Numbered from the stretch's first letter, positions 49,788 through 60,700 are shown. The stretch: 64,000 nucleotides of DNA from Paramoeba atlantica (GCA_977017575.1 CDRNVI010000051.1:248001-312000); one strand, 5' to 3'. Program-made: numbers and translations. Notes: generated from the sequence alone by a model not told the origin.

Positions 49788-50891
49788 TTATCTTCCCCAC
49801 CTGCGCGAGCGACTAGGATATTCTTTAAGAACGATGTTTCGAAATCGGTCTCGGGTAAGTTGCGGCCATAAGGTTTCTTCGAAAAATAGTTCACTGAAGC
49901 ATCCTTGCCATAGTAAGAAATTACTCATTCGTTGTTCACCTGACGTGCGCAGAATGAGGTCCGGATCTTGATTGCCTCTTGTCGCAAGATACGACTCAAA
50001 AGATTTCTCCGTTAAGCTGCTTATGTCGTAGTGCGGATCATCTATAGCCTTTTGTGCAATTTTATAAACCGCGTTCAATATCTCACTACGCGCCCCGTAA
50101 CTGACGCATAGATTTATCGTCATCGCGCTATGACTTTCCGTTATTTTTTCCAACTTGCACATTAGCTCCTGAATATGATCTGGAATTTTTCCCCGATCAG
50201 TGATCAGAAATCGTACCCTCGCATGATGTTTCGCCGCAAAATCTTGCATCTCTGGAATGTACGACTCTAAAACATCCAACAAGACTTCGATTTCATTTGG
50301 ATCCCGATTCCAGTTTTCAGTAGAGAAAGCAAACGCCGTAATGGTGGTAATATCTAATTCAAGACACCAGTCCAGCACTTCTAGCAATTTCTGTGCCCCT
50401 GCTATGTGGCCCTGCGATGGAAGGGCACAAAATCTTTTTCCGTATCGACGATTGCCATCCATAATAAGTCCTAAGTGTCGTACGCGATTCTTCGGTAAGT
50501 CATTCGTAAACAAGGATCTTTTCTTGGAACGGATAGACGGTGACAAGTTTACCGAATTTTCCTTTTTGGTGACACAGCTATTTAAACTTGCCTTTGACAA
50601 CTCTTCAACAAAAGTAGGCAGGAAATAGTTTCTAGACACAACCGATGAAAAGCTGTTAAATACGGTACAAAAGATGCCTCCAGCGATGCTAGATTGCGTT
50701 AGAGGATTATAAATCCGTTTGTTCTCAATATTGTATCGAATTGAAACAAAGACAATCATCCACAGAAGAACGCACACAATAGAGGTTAGGAATTCGGGAA
50801 AAGTATGACGAACAGCATAATTGTTTAAAGCAGAGCTTGACCGGATAGTTCCTGGAGCTAACGCGCCATAGAGAGAGCGAATATCAAGCAT
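49788..50891 (-). CDS. cis-Prenyltransferase (dehydrodolichyl/undecaprenyl diphosphate synthase)
   Basis: The enzyme extends farnesyl diphosphate with isopentenyl units in cis to make the long polyprenol carrier for protein glycosylation. The 367-residue protein has an N-terminal extension with a likely membrane helix (SIVCVLLWMIVFVSIRYN, about residues 37-54), then the full family core: LGLIMDGNRRYGK (catalytic Asp, about 143), GHIAGAQKLLE, ITAFAFSTENWNR (about 188), LRTSGEQRMSNFLLWQ (about 313) and SELFFEETLWP. It ends YPSRSRRWGR, containing an R-x-R-R-x-G end as in single-subunit enzymes, so it may not need a NgBR partner. Minus-strand CTTTTTCATTAG about 20 bp before the ATG could be a splice acceptor. 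Confidence 0.92.
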   Translation of the reverse strand: MLDIRSLYGALAPGTIRSSSALNNYAVRHTFPEFLTSIVCVLLWMIVFVSIRYNIENKRIYNPLTQSSIAGGIFCTVFNSFSSVVSRNYFLPTFVEELSKASLNSCVTKKENSVNLSPSIRSKKRSLFTNDLPKNRVRHLGLIMDGNRRYGKRFCALPSQGHIAGAQKLLEVLDWCLELDITTITAFAFSTENWNRDPNEIEVLLDVLESYIPEMQDFAAKHHARVRFLITDRGKIPDHIQELMCKLEKITESHSAMTINLCVSYGARSEILNAVYKIAQKAIDDPHYDISSLTEKSFESYLATRGNQDPDLILRTSGEQRMSNFLLWQGCFSELFFEETLWPQLTRDRFRNIVLKEYPSRSRRWGR

Positions 50892-51125
50892 GCATGTATC
50901 GCACCTAATGAAAAAGTGGTGGTACGTGTAGAAACTAGCACGCTCGAGTGCGTATTTGAGATGTACTTATAGTATTTAGGTCACATACAAACATCAACTA
51001 CATTGACACATCCAGGTGTGCTATACGTTTTCAAAAAGGGAAACGTTCAGTGCTCTTCAATATTTTTTATGTGTTCTGAATTTACAGTCACATTGACTAT
51101 TTCACACAGCCCTTCCCTTTTTGCC

Positions 51126-51716
51126 TCAATACCCCCGCATCGGGGAGTACCCTTGCATGTGGTCGGAAAGTTGCCACATTAGCGTCCTTTTCTTCTTCCA
51201 CCCATGGGCCCTTCCCCCACACCGTTCCCCGACCACACTCTTGTCCGCGGATCGGAAACCCGCGGACCTCGACAGCTCACCGCCCGCCTGGCTGTGGTAC
51301 GGTTTCACCGTACTCAGGGGTCTCCAAACCTTCATACGGTCCGGGACCCACTCAGGGTAACACAGTTGGGTTAAGTGGGTTACGTTGGTACGTGGGAGTG
51401 GGCGACCCGCTCCATCTCCCATATCCCATGCCCCGCGTGTGCCTTTCCCGGCATGCATCCGGAACAGCTCCTTTTGTCTCTCCTCTCGTAGTTTCTGTTT
51501 TTGTGCAAAAGGGAGGTTGACGGGGAGCAGGGCGTGACGCACGGGCCACAGGAAGTGCCACCCGCTGTGGGTGAGGTCACGTTCCTCGACGAGCGTGGGG
51601 AGGGGGGTGCGGGCCGAGGAGACCCGGTGGAGGGGGGGAGGGGGGGCGAGTAGACCACGGAGACGAACCCCGGTGAGGGACTCACGCCACGCGGTGATGG
51701 AGATGGGGTATTGCAT
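51126..51716 (-). CDS. Hypothetical basic protein
   Basis: I do not recognise this 196-residue protein. It starts at the ATG at 51,716, is Arg- and Pro-rich and very GC-rich compared with its flanks, and has a central basic helix (AQKQKLREERQKELFRM, about residues 70-88). GC content, strand and size fit a host gene; mitochondrial ribosomal or RNA-binding proteins often look like this, but no motif proves it. The reading frame competes with other open frames in the same GC-rich block, so confidence is moderate. Confidence 0.45.
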   Translation of the reverse strand: MQYPISITAWRESLTGVRLRGLLAPPPPLHRVSSARTPLPTLVEERDLTHSGWHFLWPVRHALLPVNLPFAQKQKLREERQKELFRMHAGKGTRGAWDMGDGAGRPLPRTNVTHLTQLCYPEWVPDRMKVWRPLSTVKPYHSQAGGELSRSAGFRSADKSVVGERCGGRAHGWKKKRTLMWQLSDHMQGYSPMRGY

Positions 51717-51810
51717 ACTAAAAAAACGTGGAAAAGGTACCCAAACTTATATTTTGTTTCTGGAATTCAAATTCCGTTTCTGCATGAGTTCAACACATGT
51801 CTTATTGATG

Positions 51811-52919
51811 TACTGTGACCCCCCCTTTAATACGGACAGATTTTTGGACATTGTCCGTATTAATGGGGGGGTACTAAAGATAAGAAAGTGACCCTGTTTT
51901 TAAGCTAAAAAATGCGACAAAGAAGTTTCGCGCCGCTTTGCGGCGCCTATTTTTTTTGATGAAATTGGTGAAGGGGGGTGATCTGTAGGGGAAATAAATT
52001 TTACGAGCACGACCCAGACTAAAGTGGACGAGGGAGATACTAAACCACAGTGCAGTTTAACATTCCGGGGAGAATGTTAAGTAGCTACAGGAATGTTAAC
52101 TTTTTTTTGAGTTTGGTAATCATATTCTTCAAAACAATGATGGCATAAAAGTTAACATACCTGTAGCAAGATATCTGTAACAAGATAACGTACCGGGGGG
52201 TATGTTATCCTGTAACACCATTTACAGGATAATGAGACGTTTCCTTCAGGAAGTAAAAAGTTCGATTATTTTGAGTCGCCTTTTTCCGATATACCGTAGA
52301 CCCACAAGTAATAGACCCCCCAGTAACAAGGATTTGGCTTGGGAGGGTGGCACAAGGGGGGAGGGGGATTTGTGCGGGGTAAGGGCGGTTGCGCGGGAGC
52401 GAGTGTTCTTCTTTTACCCTAAATGGGTTGCCCGGGCTGCTCCGATTTTTCATGCACTGATAAGTGGTCCAATACTTTGCTTTATATGGCAACGGAAGAC
52501 AGCATCATATTCCGGATAAAAATCATACTCTTATGTATGAGGCCGTTACTTGTTCGCAAGGTCATGAGACACGGGTACGTACTCTTAAGGAAGATCATTG
52601 GTTATGCTTCGATATAAAGTGCCGCGGTAAAACTTAATTTTGGGAACCTCTTCTGATGGCCGCACATGGGCGCACCGCAAACCAGGTTTTTAAAGTCTTA
52701 TACGGCATCACTTCTGTAGCCGGCTACTGATCTCAACGAAGAGTGGACTTGGGGCAAAAGCGATCACTCGGCTGACAAACATCCCTTTGAGTCGTGCTCT
52801 CGAACAATGAAAAGCGAAAAAATAAAAATCGAAGGTTTTCCTTCCAAAAAACTTCAAAAAATTCCGTATTAAAGGGGGGGATCAGGGGGGTCCGCATTAA
52901 AGGGGGGGGGGTCACAGTA
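51811..52919. mobile_element. 1.1-kb non-autonomous element with TACTGTGAC ends
   Basis: The left end TACTGTGACCCCCCCTTTAA (51,811) and right end, reverse complement TACTGTGACCCCCCCCCCTT (to 52,919), are inverted and begin at TA, which suggests a Tc1/mariner-like element. Both ends contain a second inner copy of the CCGTATTAA-G-run block, so each can fold. Inside, an inverted pair of blocks (AACATTCCGGGGAGAATGTT at 52,062 and a variant at 52,185-52,210, GTAACAAGATAACGTACC) forms a nested smaller foldback. CTAAAGTGGACGAGGGAGA at 52,015 is shared with 11,551. No transposase is present. Confidence 0.6.
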
Positions 52920-53053
52920 TTGAAAAGAGAACGCAAGACACTTTTTTATTTCGAACACCGCTCTCTTGTGTTGCAGTAATATTCAAATTTGTTTGTTTGG
53001 ATGATTTACATTCACAGAATAAATGTAAATGTGTATAAACATAGTAAATGTAA

Positions 53054-53505
53054 ATGTGGGTAAATTCCACTGTAAAAGAGGGGGCGAACCAAATTACACC
53101 CCCTTTTACACTTCGACTTGCAACAATACAGAAACCCCCCGCCCGGCTCTCGCAGGAAACTGAATTGAGACCAGATGAATGGGTAAAGTTGCATAATGGG
53201 GCGGAATTCATTATCGAGTTGACTTCCCCATGGGAAGAAAACTTTTCCGATGTTCACGAGCGGAAGGTTCGTAAGCATTCGTTCATCTACAATCAGAGAA
53301 AGCTTATTAATCGATCTACATTTTTACTGGTATTTGAGGTAGGCGCAAGAGGAAACTCCACTACTCGCGTGTAAAACTCTCTTTTCGGAGGAGACAAGAG
53401 CCTTGCCTCCGAATGTAGGGAAACAATGGTTCAGCGCGCTATCAGGGGAAGCCTCGTAATATATCCGCACCGCCAGAACCCTACGTGGGAGCTTTTAGTG
53501 AAATA
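53054..53505 (+). pseudogene. LINE endonuclease piece, decayed copy
   Basis: This is a second copy of the piece at 26,273-26,787: LRPDEWVKLHNGAEFIIELT, SPWEENFSDVHERKVRKHS and LLVFEVGARG align directly, then a stop after GNSTTRV at 53,374 ends the first frame. The same frame downstream of that stop continues with NSLFGGDKSLASECRETMVQ to 53,505. It is therefore the truncated 3' part of a LINE with at least one stop. Confidence 0.7.
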
Positions 53506-53829
53506 ACAAAACTAGCAAAACATTGCGAGATCCAATGTGTTTACGAAACCACATTCGGAAATCTCAATTGAAAATCTGAAAGGGAAAATCGTAGAGACAG
53601 TGAAGCGAATTACCCGTACGATGGATACGTACACGTACAAATGGGTAATGGTACATACGTACATGCATGTCCACTGCGGCGTTCCACTTCGGGTGTGACG
53701 CTCTCGCACTCGCTTATGGAACTTTCTTTGAAGGTGGTTCAAGGGTTGAGGAACTCTCTTTAACGATAAAGATACAGTTTCTGTATCTTGCTGAATCCTT
53801 TTTCTTTTCTTACCTCTACTCTTCTCCCC

Positions 53830-55095
53830 CGGGCACAAGCCCACGACCCGACTTCGGCGTGACCTGTGGGGATTTGACGACCAGGCATGAGAATCGCCTA
53901 TGCGATGAGTGCGTCACTCTGCGCTCACGGCACAGAAACGACATTAGAGCACGCGCGCCGGTGCAAGCCTCTGGGACCCCTTCCTCCCGATCATCGCCGT
54001 CCTCTCCATCCTTTCGACCCAATTCTTCGCTCAGCAGGATCCCACGCTCTTCTTCTTCCAGGAGCCGATCTAGGCTCAACTCGAACATCCACTACGGTCG
54101 CCCCTACCCCGATCCTTAAGAAATCCTATAACGTTTCTTTCGCTCCATTCCCCGGATCCGACAGCTCTCGAGAGTCCTTTGCCCGCGTTTTTGTGTCAGG
54201 CCATGAGATCGCCCTTTCGACTGCTTTGGACACTACGGACAGCGACGCTCCCCCTTGGATGAGCATCCGCCAAAATTGGCCACGATGGCGAAACTGTTCA
54301 AAGCGATGGACGCGGTGCGCCATAGACTCCTCCCTGCCTTTTCCAGCTCGGGACGCCCCTTAGCCGAAACCGGAAGATGATCCGCCTCTCTGTGTCTGGT
54401 GAGGGACCTGAGGTTCGAGTACGAGGGCCTCACAGGAGGAAACAGAGGCCCGGGATCGCCGCGAGTTAATCCTCGAGGCCTTTCGTGGTCTGCACGCCAC
54501 CCAGAAGGCCATTGAGGACCGCCTCTACCTCATCAACGCGGGTAACATAGTATGCACCGAATGTGGTGCCCCACATCAGGTCGCCCTCCAAACTCATCTT
54601 GTCCGTCTCTCCTGACAAGGCCCCTCCACGCCTTAAGACCAAATACGCAGGGCGCCGCTACCGAGCCGGGCCACATACCCCCGTCCCCCGACTGCCTTGC
54701 CCAGTTCCTAGGAAGGAGTTTGGTGCGTAAGCTATGCACAGTCCAGTGCCCTGCGCGGAAGGGTCCAGTAGCTTCCCACGGAAGACAGACGAAGGGAAGG
54801 TCAAGATCGCTTGGGATCTCCTCATGGGGGTCAAGCGATTCCTGTTCCCGAGGACAAGCTGTCCCAGAGGCAGCTGGCCGAAAGCTTCGCTAACAGCGAC
54901 ATTTGGAGGGGTCGGAAACCCTTGTCCCTACTCCTCAACGCATTCCCCAAATCTGTTATGAAACATGTAGTAGAGCTGTTACCGACAGGGGCGGCCGAGA
55001 TCCTTGAACACCATAATTCCTCATTACCGTATGCCTGTAGAGGTGAACAAGGAAAGCCTTCGAACTTTTTTTTCATCCTTCGGAAAGATTTCGAA
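53830..55095 (+). pseudogene. LINE ORF1 or 5' region, decayed
   Basis: Broken frames in this GC-richer stretch show CGDLTTRHENRLCDECV at 53,860, a Ser/Arg/Pro-rich tract at 53,970-54,110, EARDRRELILEAFRGLHATQ near 54,450, and NIVCTECGAPHQVALQTH at 54,540-54,600, which looks like a C2H2/C2HC finger. The later frames (54,811-55,113) include SQRQLAESFANSDIWRGRKP and LLNAFPKSVMKHVVELLP. Frames change several times. Position upstream of a LINE reverse transcriptase on the same strand suggests the ORF1 or N-terminal finger part of that element. Confidence 0.5.
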
Positions 55096-55649
55096 AATAC
55101 CCCTTCTGTCTAGCAAACTTCTCGCCTTTGTTTGTTGTGAAACAATTGAGCAGGCGAAACGTGCTGAATACGCATACCCATGCATGCAAGCGCTTTTAAA
55201 GGGAAAGATCAAAAAGCAGAAGGAACGGGATTAAGATTGGTAAAGTTCAAGGGTTCGAAGGAAGTTTTTTAAGGGGTGAATTACAATATATTTTTGAGAG
55301 GTTTTCCGTGCACGTTTCCATATCTTTTCACCCACTTTTTCCCAACAATTCTTTTCCATAAAACGCTTACAATTTTTTTGTAGCACGTCACGCTGATCTA
55401 GTATCATTCTCTTTCGTACTAGCGTAGTCATTTAGTATAGGAGTGAGAAAGTAAAAGCATGACCCTACATGTGCTTCTTTTAGTATCGAGAGGTTTTTAA
55501 AAGTGTTGTTAAAACATTTTCTTTTCAGTGCAGAGCGCGCTGCAGTTTATTGGCCTACAGAACGTTTCTTATTTTATTGGATTTCTACGCCTTCTTTAAA
55601 AGTGGTATTATTCCCTAGTGAGCGTTAACCAATTCTGCGGGACAGTCAG

Positions 55650-57213
55650 TAGGGGTTTCGCCCAGAGCGCTCTACATCTGGCGCGCAAATACTCCTCAAC
55701 GAGGTGAAGACCAGGGCTTGTCGAGACAAGTCTGGATTAGTGGTCGCTTTTCTAGCCTTTGTCAAAGCTTTTCCCTCCGTCTCTTTTCGGGCTATCAAGG
55801 CTGCCCTGCAGGCTTTCCACGTTGGCCCTGCAATGCTGCGAACTATAATTTAGGCTCTTCGTTAAACGCGGTGGTTGTTTTCAACTTAGAAGTCACTCAT
55901 GCTACGCTCTCCGAGTTGAAAACCACCACCGCGTTTAACGAAGAGCCTAAAAAAGAAAATTTAGCCTGGAAAACGGAAAGATTATAGCCAAAAATAGCCG
56001 AATTTCGGGTACAAATGGGGTCATTTTCGCATATTTTTGCTCTCAGAGCACTAAATCCGACATTTGCGCGTGGGAAATCACTCGCAGGCATGAATGAAAG
56101 CCTACCGAACGTATTGGGTAGAGAATGCGACTCCAACCATACCATTCTTTCGACACAAAAATGCCCCTTTAGATCCGAAAAATACTTTTTCACCTTTTTT
56201 AGTCAAAAATGGGTCATTTTGAGGGGCGCACCACGGTTCGAAGAAGGGATACCTTGCGAAAACAACTGCGGAGAAAGCTAGTGTAGGTCCCAAACTATCA
56301 AAATACAATAGGGGAAACGATTTTGGAAAAATATTTTTTTTGCCATTTTTTTCGCCAAGTTGAAATTTTTTTCAAATTTTTTTTTCCGAAAAAATCCGAA
56401 CTTGGCGGACCCGTCCTGCGGATACGCGGGGGGGTCACCCCCGGGTAGGGGGGTGGAAAATGCGCGCCAAGACCCCGGCTACCCTTTCTGCGGCTTTTTT
56501 TCGAAAACTAATTTTTTCGAAAAAATTTGCTCGACCATGCCCCCCCCCCCCTGGACCCCCCCCCTGGACCCCCCCCATGGACCCCCCATTTTTTTCAAAA
56601 AAAAATTTCAGTTTTGGACCACCGGAGCCCCCTTTTATATTTTTTTCTTCTATTATATTACTGTGTTCCTCTTTATATTTTCACTGTTTTTGTTCACTTT
56701 TTTTTCAATAATCGAGTGTAGAGCGGTAGTTTTACAACCACCGCAATGTCTATATACATAGGTCTTGAGGGTGTTGTTCGGACCCCCTACGGAAATACGG
56801 ATTCATTTCAAATCACAACTGGTATTCTTCAAGGGGACGTTTTGGCACCTTATCTTTTCATTCTTGTCATTGACCGCATTCTACACCGAGCATTGGACGG
56901 CAAGCCCCTTGGGGTTCTTCTTAGGAGCCAAAGGACAAAGAGCAGAGGGTTACAAGAGGTACGGCTACAAGACATCAACTATTCTGATGATATCGCTCCA
57001 TTGGTATCAACTAAAGGTGAGATCTCCCGCATGATTGACCTCACGGCTCAGGAGTCTCAACGAGCGAATTTTCAAATCGCCATAGGCAAGACGAAAACAG
57101 CATGGATGAGATTTGGTAGAGTTCCAGGTGGACAAAAAGAGCTCAGCACGGCCTACCTGGGCAAAATTTCGTACGTTGACAAATACAGGTATCTGGGGCA
57201 GCTTCAAGAATCA
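55650..57213 (+). pseudogene. LINE reverse transcriptase, split by an insertion
   Basis: The upstream piece (55,650-55,849) reads GFRPERSTSGAQILLNEVK, then VVAFLAFVKAFPSVSFRAI and LQAFHVGPAMLRTI, the classical palm start of a non-LTR reverse transcriptase. The downstream piece (56,746-57,213) resumes without loss: SIYIGLEGVVRTPYG, FQITTGILQGDVLAPYLFIL (the QG block) and the catalytic box INYSDDIAPL. In between lies an 895-bp insertion. A stop precedes GFRPERS, and the protein ends early at 57,213, before any endonuclease. It is an inactive LINE. Confidence 0.8.
55850..56744. mobile_element. 895-bp insertion in the LINE, AAT duplicated
   Basis: The insert starts with a complete 100-bp foldback (TTAGGCTCTTCGTTAAACGC with inverted CGTTTAACGAAGAGCCTAA) and ends with a shorter palindrome GCGGTAGTTTTACAACCACC-GC. 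AAT occurs on both sides (55,847-55,849 and 56,745-56,747) and removing one copy restores the reverse transcriptase frame, which fixes both boundaries. 55,950-56,500 is the same repeat as 1-500, inverted. Toward the right end C-run repeats (CCCCCCTGGA type) lie at 56,540-56,590. There is no transposase, so it is non-autonomous. Confidence 0.8.
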
Positions 57214-57296
57214 TAAAAAATAGGCAAAACGTCACTCTATTTTTACTCAACAAAAGGCTATTCCCTCTCGCTTCTTCCTTCCAATTTTGCTTTTTT

Positions 57297-57391
57297 GGGC
57301 TTTTCCTTAAACGCGGAGGTAGTTTTCAACGCAAAGCGCGCAGCAGTGGTGACCTCTATGTTGAAAACAACCATCGTGTTTAAGGAAGAGT
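57297..57391. repeat. Foldback element (GCGGTGG family)
   Basis: GCTTTTCCTTAAACGCGGAG with its inverted partner GTGTTTAAGGAAGAG forms the hairpin; the loop holds GCAAAGCGCGCAGCAGTGG as at 793-890. It lies just downstream of the LINE reverse transcriptase. Confidence 0.8.
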
Positions 57392-57667
57392 CCAAAAAAG
57401 AAAAATGAGATGATCCGGAAATTCGCTCAAGAAGAAATTTTGGCAAAACTTCGAAACGCAAAGGGCCAACCACTGCAAGTGATCCCTTGCCCAAGCTACC
57501 TTCCTATACAAGATCCGGACGTTTCACCCTGTGGGGAAATACAATGACACACAACATCTGTACGCGTGGAGTAAATTATAGAGAGAAGATGGTCGATAAT
57601 TCAATCTAAAAATTTTCCTCTGCAATAAAATATAAAAAACATATTGAAAACCAAGAAAAAAGAATAT

Positions 57668-57723
57668 TTGCCGCACTAAAGGGCGGCATCCGGGGGTTCG
57701 TGTTAAACGGGGGCGCCACAGTA
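57668..57723. repeat. TACTGT-type terminal repeat, inverted, solo
   Basis: Reading the minus strand from 57,723 gives TACTGTGGCGCCCCCGTTTA and then ACACGAACCCCC, the same layout as the ends at 51,811 and 52,919. No matching partner is visible nearby, so it is a solo end. It lies 70 bp from the stop codon of the SNF2 gene. Confidence 0.6.
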
Positions 57724-57793
57724 TACGTCAATTGTACATGGCGCAAGCTCCGGCAAGACCAGCACGATCCTTCCACTTCCGCTTCCCATCCCC

Positions 57794-60700
57794 TCACAAC
57801 GACGGCAACCCCTCTAACAAACAACGCCGCAGGGTCTTCTCCCGCCCCTCCATCACCTCCCTCCCCTCCTCCACCCCCCTCCCTTGTCCCACCCCACCCC
57901 CTAACAACGTCTGTGCCATACGTTGAATCGTCCCCGAATGCAACAACCCCTCCACCCCCTCCTCCCCCCCTTCCCCACCCCCCTCCCCCTTCCCCCTATG
58001 ATACCGAATCACCGGCACCGTCTTTTTCTCCCCTTTCCACACCCCCTCCCCCTCCCCCTCCCCCCCTCCCCCCATCGCCCCCCTCAGCACCCCCTCCCCC
58101 ACCACCCTCTTCCGTGCCGCGATCCCCACACACAGCCCCTCCACGCTCCCCTTCGTCACGCACCGGTGGACGAACACCTCCTTGGTTTGTCCGATCCGGT
58201 GGGCCCGCCCCACGGCCTGCTCCTCCACCGCGGGGTTCCACCACGGGTCCGCGACCACCACGTGGTTGGCCGCCGTGAGGTTCAGCCCCACCCCCGAGGC
58301 CATCTTACTCGCGAGCAGGACACCCACCGAGGGGTCCGTGGCGAAGGTGTGGAGCACCGCGGCGCGCTCCGCCGGGGGGAGCGACCCGTGGAGGGAGAGG
58401 CTGGGGATGTTGCTTCGGGAGAGCGCGATCTCGAGGATGGCCAGGAAGGAGACGAAGTGGGAGAAGAGGAGGATCTTGTCGTGGGGGTGGGCGGCGCGGG
58501 TGGAGGAGAGGATGGCGAGCAGCATGTCGAGTTTGCTGCTGGAGTGGAAGGGGCGGGCGCGGTAGAGGGCGCGGCGGGCGTCGAGGTCGAGGGGGGGGCG
58601 GGGGGAGGAGGCGCGGAGGGTGGCGCGGGTGAGGAAGGCGGGGCAGCCGGGGTGGGGGCAGGGGATGCGGATGGGGGTGGGGGTGGAAGCGCTGGGCTCG
58701 GGGGGGGGACCCCGGGAGGGGGGTGCGGTTGGGGTGGATTTCGTCGGGGGGTTGCCCAGCATGAGATGGGCGGAATGGGGGAGTGGACCATCGAGGGGGT
58801 GTTGAGGTGAGTGCGGTACTTCGTAGAGGGTATCCGCGCCTGGGGTGGTGCGTTCGATCTTTGAGGGGGGAGGGTCGGCGGCGCGCTCGAAGGCCGCGTT
58901 CAGGCATGGATGACACAGGGAGTGTCCACAGGGGGTGCGAACAGGGTACTCCAACACTTGTTCGCAAATGTCACACAAGACATCGTCCTCGGTCAGGTCC
59001 GCCCCCTCCACGAGCCAGGGATGACAACAGACCTGACGCAGCCGGCAGAGCATGGCGAAAACCGACATGGCCGTTTTGGAGCTCGTGGACCGGGAGAGTT
59101 TGGTCTGGGTCCGTTGTATGATACGGTTGTACAGGGAAGCTTCCAGCCCCGTGGGGGTACACAAGTCAACAAACTCGTGTTTGGGCGGAAGGGCCACTAA
59201 GGTGCGAAAGGCGGGTTTGGAGTCGGTGCCACGTGGGCCACGTGTAGTGATGGGCATCACGGGCTCGCGTCGGAGCACAACGTTACGTAGCGAGCGCGCA
59301 AGGCTTCGGCGTAGCAGGGTGTCACTGAGGAACATCGCGTTGTCCACCTTCTTGGACACGGGCAACTCCGGCGCCCCCACAAAGCGAAGGAGGGATTGTA
59401 AGTCGAGTACGGAGTTGTGCAATGGGGTTGCGGTCACGCACCAACGTTTCATCCCAAGTAGTTGGTGGACAGCTTTCCATCGTAGCGTGGTAGAATGACG
59501 AATAATGTGGGCTTCGTCGAGAATTATCCGCTTCCAGTAGACATTAAACATGGGACCACATTGGTCACGACGCCACAAGTCTTCCTTGTTGTTAGAACCA
59601 CCTATGTGGGTGTCGTGCCCGTCACCCGATGGCCATTCTACAGAGTTGAGCTCCGACTCGTCTGACTTTTCCTCTGGGGCGGACTCCGGATCAGCGTCTT
59701 TTCGACACAGGCTGTCCGCTGCATGAGACACAAGTGTGTCATACGTGGTTAAAACAAAGTCGTATTGCTCGAGAACGGCAGAAGGGAGATTCTTGATCCC
59801 TTGCCCATGCGCAATGAATGTACGAAGCTTTAGCTCCGGTCTTATGCGGGTTTCTAATTCATGTTTCCATTGCATAATAATCGCACTGGGAACAATAATC
59901 AGAGTCCGCAGCTCCGAGGTATTTTGGCATACCGCTTTGGTCGACACAGGCGCATCCAAAAACGCTCGGCACTTTCGCAGATAGTTTGGAAATGACCGAG
60001 CGGCGTATTTCAGCCACGGTTCTATACGTGCAAGACTCTTGCTAAGAATTTCTTTATGGTTCTCCGGAGTGAGGTTCTCTGTCTCTTGATCAAGTCGAAT
60101 CCGTAGTTCAAGTAAATCCTCCCCGGGTCGAGTAAACCGTGAGCAACTTCCAATCCCAGGCAAGCGATACAGTAACCGAGTTACTGTCACAATACGGTGC
60201 ATGTGAGCAACGCTTGAGGCTTCCGGCCCCGCACTTTGAACAATTTCATGTGCCAATTGGGTATCTGAGTGCAGTAACCGCAACGGGTTGGCCAGCATAA
60301 GACCGATGAGTTCAACGGTTTTGCCGAGCCCCAGGAAATCGGCTAGTATGCCGCCATTGGAAATAATCTCACGTCGCACCATCCAAGCCACTGCTTCTTT
60401 TTGAAAAGGAAGTAACTCGATATTCAGTCTGGAAGACGGGACAATTCGTTGAATAAGTTCCTCCGAGATTGTATTTTGTGATTCCTTTTGGGTAAGTTGC
60501 TGACAAAACTCCGCTGAGAGTTCGGTTATTGGACCTTCAAGGGAGGTATCCGGATTATCTGCAGAACAGGTTGGAGGAAGCGTGTCATGAGATCCTGTTT
60601 CGTCGGTTACGTCTTTTAGATGTCTTTTTTGTGGAATAGCTGATGTTTTCGCGCAGCCTAAAACGGCATCTGACTCAGCCATCTCCGGTTTCGAACCAAC

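Noticed and set aside
49788-50891. Bacterial contamination suggested by UppS-like motifs
   Set aside because: The N-terminal membrane helix and eukaryotic neighbours on the same strand argue for a nuclear gene; single-subunit enzymes also occur in eukaryotes.
57700-58278. Pro-rich frame on the plus strand
   Set aside because: It is antisense to the C-terminal SNF2 helicase, whose motifs are unmistakable; the Pro runs come from C homopolymers.
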